Positions 6,313 to 9,291 of a stretch of DNA of 9,291 nt are shown piece after piece. The translations under genes and the position numbers were made by a program. The stretch spans positions 1 to 9,291 of the forward strand of contig JACRCA010000053.1 of NCBI GenBank assembly GCA_016234425.1, in the 5' to 3' direction. Each line of letters begins with the position of its first letter. Within the stretch, counting starts at the first letter, position 1. The notes beneath the pieces were generated by a model. It ran no database searches. It saw only the letters and a list, made by a program, of their open reading frames with translations, and was not told the DNA's origin. Origin of the DNA: Deltaproteobacteria bacterium. GTDB taxonomy: Bacteria > Desulfobacterota > SM23-61.

Positions 6313-6516
6313 CTACCTCCAGACTTCGATGGCCACGTCCGGGCAGGCTTCGGCGCAAAGCGCGCAGCCAGTGCATTCTTCCCCCGAGCTGAGCTCGGCG
6401 GGGTAGAAGCCCTGGCTGTTGGCTTCCTGGCTGAAAAGGATCAATTTCTTGGGACAGGCCAAAGTACAAAGAGCGCAGGCTTTGCAGCGCTCGCGGTTGA
6501 CCAGGATGTTACCCAT
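6313..6516 (-). CDS. 2[4Fe-4S] ferredoxin subunit of 2-oxoacid oxidoreductase (KorD/VorC-type)
   Basis: The 67-residue bacterial-type ferredoxin has two complete cluster motifs, CKACALCTLACP (Cys 11, 14, 17, 21) and CTGCALCAEACP (Cys 48, 51, 54, 58). As a separate small gene directly before the alpha gene, it is the delta-type subunit of four-subunit KOR/VOR enzymes. It should relay electrons from the beta-subunit cluster to free ferredoxin. It is the first gene of the operon. The start ATG at 6516 has only a GAGGT 12 bases upstream and AAGG immediately adjacent, so translation initiation may be modest. The 3' end of the gene contains the GGAGGT ribosome binding site for the alpha subunit. 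No alternative function is likely. Confidence 0.92.
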   Translation of the reverse strand: MGNILVNRERCKACALCTLACPKKLILFSQEANSQGFYPAELSSGEECTGCALCAEACPDVAIEVWR

Positions 6517-6555
6517 CCTTCATTCGACCTCAGGCTACTGAAGATTTCTGCCCCC

Positions 6556-6581
6556 GCTCTCCAGGCAATTTTTTGGAGAGC
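6556..6581. promoter_or_regulatory. 8-bp dyad, candidate operator or leader hairpin of the oxidoreductase operon
   Basis: GCTCTCCA (6556-6563) and TGGAGAGC (6574-6581) are perfect reverse complements around a ten-base loop. It lies just downstream of the predicted minus-strand promoter and upstream of the ferredoxin start. That position fits repressor binding, for instance by the operon's own XRE-cupin protein, or an RNA hairpin in the leader. There is no experimental basis for choosing. Confidence 0.42.
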
Positions 6582-6596
6582 AAAAATTTATTTTTT

Positions 6597-6626
6597 AATC
6601 TAACATAGAAGGAACATTTTGAACAA
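6597..6626 (-). promoter_or_regulatory. candidate sigma-70-type promoter for the oxidoreductase operon
   Basis: On the minus strand, TTGTTC (6626-6621) and TAGATT (6602-6597) are separated by 18 bases. Transcription would start near 6590 and leave a leader of about 75 bases holding the 6556-6581 dyad. The match to consensus is moderate. Confidence 0.4.
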
Positions 6627-6650
6627 GGGGAATTTGGATTAACCCTTTAT

Positions 6651-6683
6651 GATCCGGGCAAATTTGGTGTTTGCTTTTGGATC
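6651..6683. promoter_or_regulatory. interrupted dyad in the divergent intergenic region
   Basis: GATCC (6651-6655) pairs with GGATC (6679-6683), and the inner GCAAA (6658-6662) pairs with TTTGC (6670-6674). The two-part inverted repeat overlaps the -35 region of the possible yciO promoter, so it could be an operator. It is less regular than the 6556-6581 dyad. Confidence 0.3.
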
Positions 6684-6693
6684 GTGGTAAAAT
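6664..6693 (+). promoter_or_regulatory. candidate extended -10 promoter for the yciO-like gene
   Basis: TGGTAAAAT (6685-6693) is an extended -10 element. A poor -35 match, TTGGTG (6664-6669), stands 18 bases upstream. Transcription would begin near 6700, which rules out the in-frame TTG at 6697 as a start and leaves about 36 bases before the ATG at 6736. Confidence 0.38.
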
Positions 6694-6735
6694 TTATTGG
6701 GAGTCATTCATCCTTTCTCTTTCAGGAGGACGGAG

Positions 6736-7344
6736 ATGCTTATGCGCATCAATCCCCAAAATCCCCAACCGCGATTGATTCGGCGGGTCGTAGAAGTCTT
6801 GAAGGCGCAGGGGGTGATCGCCTATCCCACGGATACGGTATATGGGTTTGGTTGCTCGCTTTACAACAAAAAGGGCATCGAGCGCATCTACCTAATCAAG
6901 GGGAGCGAAAAGAATCGTCCTTTCAGCTTCATTTGTGCGGACCTTAAGGACATCAGCCTCTACTGTAAAGTTTCTAACTATGCCTACAAAACAATGAGGC
7001 GTCTGTTACCCGGACCATACACTTTCATCCTCGAAGGGACCAAGTTAGTCCCCAAGATTATGCTCACCCGGCGGAAGACTGCCGGGATCCGCGTTCCCTA
7101 TAATCCGATCTGCCTGGCCATCGTCAGGGAGCTCGGCCACCCGATCATCAGCACCAGCGCCATGCTTCCGGGAGGAGAGTTGCTGTATGATCCAGCGGAG
7201 ATCGATAGCAAGCTGGGCCGCGCGCTGGACTTAGTCATCGACGGCGGGGTTCTGGTTTCCGAGCCTTCCAGCGTGATCGACCTGACGGATGATCGGCCGA
7301 AAGTTCTACGTAAAGGGAAGGGCGATGTGAGCTTTTTCCTTTGA
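6736..7344 (+). CDS. yciO: YciO-type protein of the TsaC/Sua5/YrdC family
   Basis: The 202-residue product is full length for YciO (E. coli about 206) and shows the YrdC-domain signatures in order: INPQNPQPRLI (5-15), YPTDTVYGFG (30-39), RPFSF (61-65), LLPGPYTFIL (90-99), GIRVP (117-121), ISTSAM (138-143), PSSVIDLTDD (177-186) and LRKGKG near the end. TsaC/Sua5 make threonylcarbamoyl-AMP for tRNA t6A37. The ISTSAMLPGG segment, where TsaC and Sua5 have a SAN-type motif, and the INPxNPQ opening place this in the YciO branch, whose cellular role is less clear than that of TsaC. AGGAGG at 6724-6729 lies six bases before the ATG; the in-frame TTG at 6697 lacks a binding site. It is divergent from the oxidoreductase operon and convergent with the PHP gene 22 bases away. 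Confidence 0.9.
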   Translation: MLMRINPQNPQPRLIRRVVEVLKAQGVIAYPTDTVYGFGCSLYNKKGIERIYLIKGSEKNRPFSFICADLKDISLYCKVSNYAYKTMRRLLPGPYTFILEGTKLVPKIMLTRRKTAGIRVPYNPICLAIVRELGHPIISTSAMLPGGELLYDPAEIDSKLGRALDLVIDGGVLVSEPSSVIDLTDDRPKVLRKGKGDVSFFL

Positions 7345-7350
7345 AAAAGC
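7331..7350. terminator. AT-rich hairpin at the convergent gene junction
   Basis: GCTTTTTC (7331-7338) and GAAAAAGC (7343-7350) are perfect complements around CTTT and span the yciO stop codon. The adjacent GAG and CTC can lengthen the stem with a one-base bulge. Because both arms are T/A-rich, it may slow or end transcription from either side. It is not a canonical terminator. Confidence 0.33.
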
Positions 7351-7366
7351 ACTCGGCGATCAGCCT

Positions 7367-7936
7367 TCAGATAAAAGCTGGCCGCTGTTTCAGCCCGATC
7401 CTAAAATTCCCCTGTTTTATGGCTCTCAGAATTGCGTCTCGCTCGCGCCGGCTCTGAACTTCAATCCAGGCCCGGCCACACTCCTCGAAGGTATGGGCAT
7501 CATCCGAGGCAATCTTAGGGAGGGGAATTTTAGGAGTGTCATAAATTTTGGTATAAATCCCTTTATCCGTGACTTCCACGCAGTGGATGGGCATGACCCG
7601 GGAAATCAAATTGATCTGGCGGTTGACTTCTTGGATGGAGAGCCGGTATTGGTGCGGGTGGTTGAAGATGTAGAGGGTCTCTTCATCTCCGAGGATCTTC
7701 CCGATATGCTGGTAGCGCAGGGGAGGGTATTCTAACTCAATTCCCTTGAAGACAATCAAATCCCCATTGCTCTCGGGAATACTTTCCCAGTACCGAGGCT
7801 TGAGGAGGTAATCGTGGTCCGTGATGGCGATAAAGTCATAACCCAGGTCGCGGTAAATGGCCGCCATTTCCGCCGGGGTGTGGGCCCCGTCGGAGAAATT
7901 GGTATGAACGTGAAGGTTTCCTTTCATGTAGAGCAT
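7367..7936 (-). CDS. PHP-domain metal-dependent phosphoesterase
   Basis: The 189-residue product is a compact PHP protein. The metal-binding signatures appear in order: NLHVHTNFSDG (His 9, His 11, Asp 16), ITDHD (Asp 40, His 41), GIELEY (Glu 67), His 77, FNHPH (His 93, His 95) and SDDAH (Asp 145, Asp 146, His 148). Members hydrolyse phosphate esters or phosphodiesters with two or three bound metals; relatives include histidinol phosphatase, polymerase PHP exonucleases and the YciV/RNase AM nuclease. It is much shorter than YciV (about 290 residues) and lacks its extra segment. The start at 7936 fits a promoter at 7965-7993; an ATG at 7927, just before MKGNLHVHT, is an alternative, and neither has a strong ribosome binding site. 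The substrate is unknown. In E. coli, yciV lies next to yciO, and here too a PHP gene neighbours yciO. Confidence 0.88.
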   Translation of the reverse strand: MLYMKGNLHVHTNFSDGAHTPAEMAAIYRDLGYDFIAITDHDYLLKPRYWESIPESNGDLIVFKGIELEYPPLRYQHIGKILGDEETLYIFNHPHQYRLSIQEVNRQINLISRVMPIHCVEVTDKGIYTKIYDTPKIPLPKIASDDAHTFEECGRAWIEVQSRRERDAILRAIKQGNFRIGLKQRPAFI

Positions 7937-7938
7937 TA

Positions 7939-7951
7939 AAGGCTTTGCCTT
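7939..7951. promoter_or_regulatory. short leader hairpin over the weak Shine-Dalgarno of the PHP gene
   Basis: AAGGC (7939-7943) and GCCTT (7947-7951) pair around three bases. On the minus-strand mRNA the only Shine-Dalgarno-like bases (AAGG) lie in this stem, just upstream of the start codon. It might dampen translation or be chance. Confidence 0.25.
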
Positions 7952-7964
7952 AGGAATCGATTAT

Positions 7965-7993
7965 AATTTATGGAATGGGCCAACTTTAGTCAA
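7965..7993 (-). promoter_or_regulatory. sigma-70-type promoter for the PHP gene
   Basis: On the minus strand, TTGACT (7993-7988) is a five-of-six -35 match. TAAATT (7970-7965), a four-of-six -10 match, follows after a 17-base spacer. Transcription would begin near 7958, about 22 bases before the start codon at 7936. Confidence 0.55.
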
Positions 7994-8102
7994 TTAATTT
8001 TTCGGCTATTTCCCTCGATTTATTCACCTTGAAAAAAGCAGGGAGGGGGAATAGGGGCTGGCCGCAGGCCTGGTAGCGAATGAGGGCGTTGCCTGAGGAA
8101 AG

Positions 8103-8150
8103 AAAAACGCCTACCCCGCCGCGTCAGTTCTTCTACCCAGCGGGGCAGGC
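8103..8150 (-). terminator. intrinsic terminator of the NuoF-like gene
   Basis: Read on the minus strand, GCCTGCCCCGC (8150-8140) pairs over all 11 positions, one of them G-U, with GCGGGGTAGGC (8119-8109). A T-rich run (GTTTTTCTTT) follows directly. It starts 24 bases after the stop codon of the NuoF-like gene. This is the clearest terminator in the window and marks the end of that transcription unit. Confidence 0.82.
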
Positions 8151-8174
8151 TCTGGGGGAGTGGCAGGAGGAATT

Positions 8175-8531
8175 TCAGGCCGCCAGTTTAAGGGCCCCTT
8201 CGGAAACTCTGCCCAGTTCTTTGCAGGAGCTGGCCGGGCAGCGCTGCTTCAAGTGGCTTTCGTATTCGTTGCGGAAATAACGCATGCTTGTGAGGACAGG
8301 GGTCACTGCTGCCTTGCCGAACTCGCAGCGAGCCTGAGATTGGATGCGGTTGGCAATAATCTCCAGGGTCTCCAGATCACCGGCTTCTCCTAACCCCTTG
8401 ACTATCCGGTTCAAGATGGCCAGGAGGTTTTTGAAGGCTTTGCTGCAGGGGTGGCATCGATCACATGCTTCCGAGACCAGTTGATTCAAGGAATAACGGA
8501 CCATCTCCACGACGCAGACTTTCTCGTCCAT
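8175..8531 (-). CDS. NuoF-like subunit, C-terminal Fe-S part (downstream of in-frame TGA)
   Basis: This 118-residue open frame is the C-terminal part of a NuoF/Nqo1/HndC-like protein. CDRCHPC (Cys 23, 26, 29) and Cys 69 in ARCEFG correspond to the four ligands of the N3 [4Fe-4S] cluster. RYFRNEYESH followed by CPASSC resembles the end of hydrogenase and NuoF-like subunits, just before the extra ferredoxin domain that some of them carry and this one lacks. The ATG at 8531 is not a believable start. It has no ribosome binding site and lies inside the conserved GSGxxVxMDE segment, and the preceding 14 codons (AHIGWKIGSGYIVL) still match the family. It is therefore the continuation of the gene at 8574-9291, separated only by one TGA in the same frame. 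The original ends with TGA at 8175, just before a strong terminator. Confidence 0.75.
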   Translation of the reverse strand: MDEKVCVVEMVRYSLNQLVSEACDRCHPCSKAFKNLLAILNRIVKGLGEAGDLETLEIIANRIQSQARCEFGKAAVTPVLTSMRYFRNEYESHLKQRCPASSCKELGRVSEGALKLAA

Positions 8532-8573
8532 CAGGACGATATACCCTGACCCAATCTTCCAGCCAATATGGGC

Positions 8574-8576
8574 TCA
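8574..8576 (-). other. in-frame TGA interrupting the NuoF-like gene
   Basis: The frame reads TPFDFDS, TGA, AHIGWKIGSG without any shift. Relatives normally have leucine or a similar residue here (the DYxSL segment), never a catalytic cysteine. Other genes in the window end with TGA, so it is a real stop codon in this genome. Confidence 0.8.
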
Positions 8577-9291
8577 AGAATCAAAATCAAAGGGGGTAGC
8601 CTGGAACCTTGCGGGGAAGATTCCGCCAGTTGGCCCTCCTACCTGGAAAGCCTTGAGTTCTCCTTCCATGCCCCTCTCCTCTCCATCGGCCATCTTCAGC
8701 AGATCGGCGAGGGTCGAACCGAGGGGAGCCTCCACCAGGCAGGGGTGGCGGGTCTTACCTGTCAGCGCGAAGATTTTTGTGCCTGTGGCGTTTTTTGTCC
8801 CCATGGATATGAACCATTCCGCTCCCTTTTTCAGGATGAGGGGGATGGTCACATAAGTCTCCACGTTGTTTACGTAGAAAGGTTTGGGCCAGACCTCCAC
8901 GTTTTTGAAGTTTTCATATTTCGCCGTCGCCTCGAGATCGAAAAGAGCACGGGCGCACTCCCCGCAGATGAAGGGGTTGTGCTCTTTGGGCAGAGCGTCT
9001 TCGCTTACTGTTTCGCGGATCTCAATATCGAAACTGAAGGGCCTGGCCAGGATGTTGCGGCCAAGGTAGCGCCGAGCTTGGACAGAGTTGATCGCCCGGG
9101 TCATCCGGCGAAAGGCCAGGGGTTTGTAAGCCGAGGGGATGTAGATGATCCCTTTGCCCACCCCTCCCAGGGTGTAGGCTGTAATGGCCATCCCTTCAAT
9201 CAGGGCAAAGGGATTGCCTTCGAGGAGGGTCCGCTCCATCCAAGCCTCCGAATACCCTCCCATTCGGGTACAGACGACGTAGTGGGGAAAA
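8574..9291 (-). CDS. NuoF-like NADH-binding subunit, atypical and interrupted (5' end outside window)
   Basis: This is the C-terminal half of the flavoprotein domain plus the SLBB region of a NuoF/Nqo1/HndC-like subunit. The frame runs in from the window edge (HYVVCTRMGG before the ATG at 9263), so the true start lies outside. Landmarks present are FMERxLLEGNP-like residues, YLGRNIL, SFDIEIRE, VNNVET (part of the FMN site), GAEWFISMGT, GTKIFALTGK and VGGPTGG. Canonical enzymes oxidise NAD(P)H and send electrons to Fe-S clusters of complex I-like or bifurcating complexes. Two key loops are altered here. The NADEGDPGAF-type loop reads TRMGGYSEAW, and CGEETAL reads CGECARAL with a shortened following segment. 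FMN or NADH binding may thus be lost. The gene is interrupted by TGA at 8574-8576. It may be a pseudogene; call it one gene with the downstream piece. Confidence 0.75.
   Translation of the reverse strand, partial: FPHYVVCTRMGGYSEAWMERTLLEGNPFALIEGMAITAYTLGGVGKGIIYIPSAYKPLAFRRMTRAINSVQARRYLGRNILARPFSFDIEIRETVSEDALPKEHNPFICGECARALFDLEATAKYENFKNVEVWPKPFYVNNVETYVTIPLILKKGAEWFISMGTKNATGTKIFALTGKTRHPCLVEAPLGSTLADLLKMADGEERGMEGELKAFQVGGPTGGIFPARFQATPFDFDS

Noticed and set aside
6305..6469. 55-residue N-terminal extension of the alpha subunit from ATG 6469
   Set aside because: It is read in another frame through the ferredoxin gene, has no family similarity, and a TTG with a good ribosome binding site fits the homologous start.
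8080..8393. Plus-strand open frames near the NuoF-like gene's 3' end
   Set aside because: They run through the terminator hairpin and antisense to the Fe-S domain, and show no family features.
8574..8576. Selenocysteine codon as the main call for the in-frame TGA
   Set aside because: Homologues lack cysteine here, the residue is not near a redox centre, and no convincing SECIS hairpin follows. Kept only as a minor alternative.

Overview
The window looks like chromosomal DNA from an anaerobic bacterium, most likely a Desulfobacterota (former Deltaproteobacteria) or syntroph-like lineage. This placement is an inference. It rests on a ferredoxin-dependent 2-oxoacid oxidoreductase operon, a DUF2148 iron-sulfur protein, a HesA/ThiF-type adenylyltransferase, a NuoF-like flavoprotein and the word-like repeats in intergenic spacers. 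No ribosomal or other phylogenetic marker is present. There are no RNA genes, CRISPR arrays or intact insertion sequences.

Layout. (1) 1-280 (+): 3' end of a PLP-dependent lyase resembling diaminopropionate ammonia-lyase. (2) 281-601: AT-rich non-coding DNA with one 8-bp dyad. (3) 602-1510 (+): a membrane-anchored GAF sensor protein, AT-richer than its neighbours, whose C-terminus appears cut off by an 18-bp direct repeat and repeat-like DNA (1483-1632). (4) 6516 down to 1633 (-): a seven-gene, probably single, operon. In transcription order it encodes a 2[4Fe-4S] ferredoxin, the alpha, beta and gamma subunits of a VOR/KOR-type 2-oxoacid:ferredoxin oxidoreductase, an XRE-cupin regulator, a DUF2148 Fe-S protein and a ThiF/HesA-like adenylyltransferase. 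(5) 6736-7344 (+): a YciO-type TsaC/Sua5-family protein, divergent from the operon. (6) 7936-7367 (-): a small PHP-domain phosphoesterase, convergent with yciO. (7) 9291-8175 (-): a NuoF-like subunit interrupted by one in-frame TGA and followed by a convincing intrinsic terminator.

How the genes fit together. The four oxidoreductase subunits should oxidise a 2-oxoacid plus CoA to acyl-CoA and CO2 and pass electrons to ferredoxin. The XRE-cupin protein in the same operon is the obvious candidate regulator, and an 8-bp dyad just downstream of the predicted operon promoter is a candidate operator or leader hairpin. DUF2148 and the ThiF-like protein have no defined role with this enzyme, so their linkage is the best lead for something undescribed. 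The other strong lead is the NuoF-like gene. It has lost several residues of the FMN/NADH site, keeps all four Fe-S cysteines, and carries an in-frame UGA. That points to a decaying gene, a sequencing error or, much less likely, recoding.
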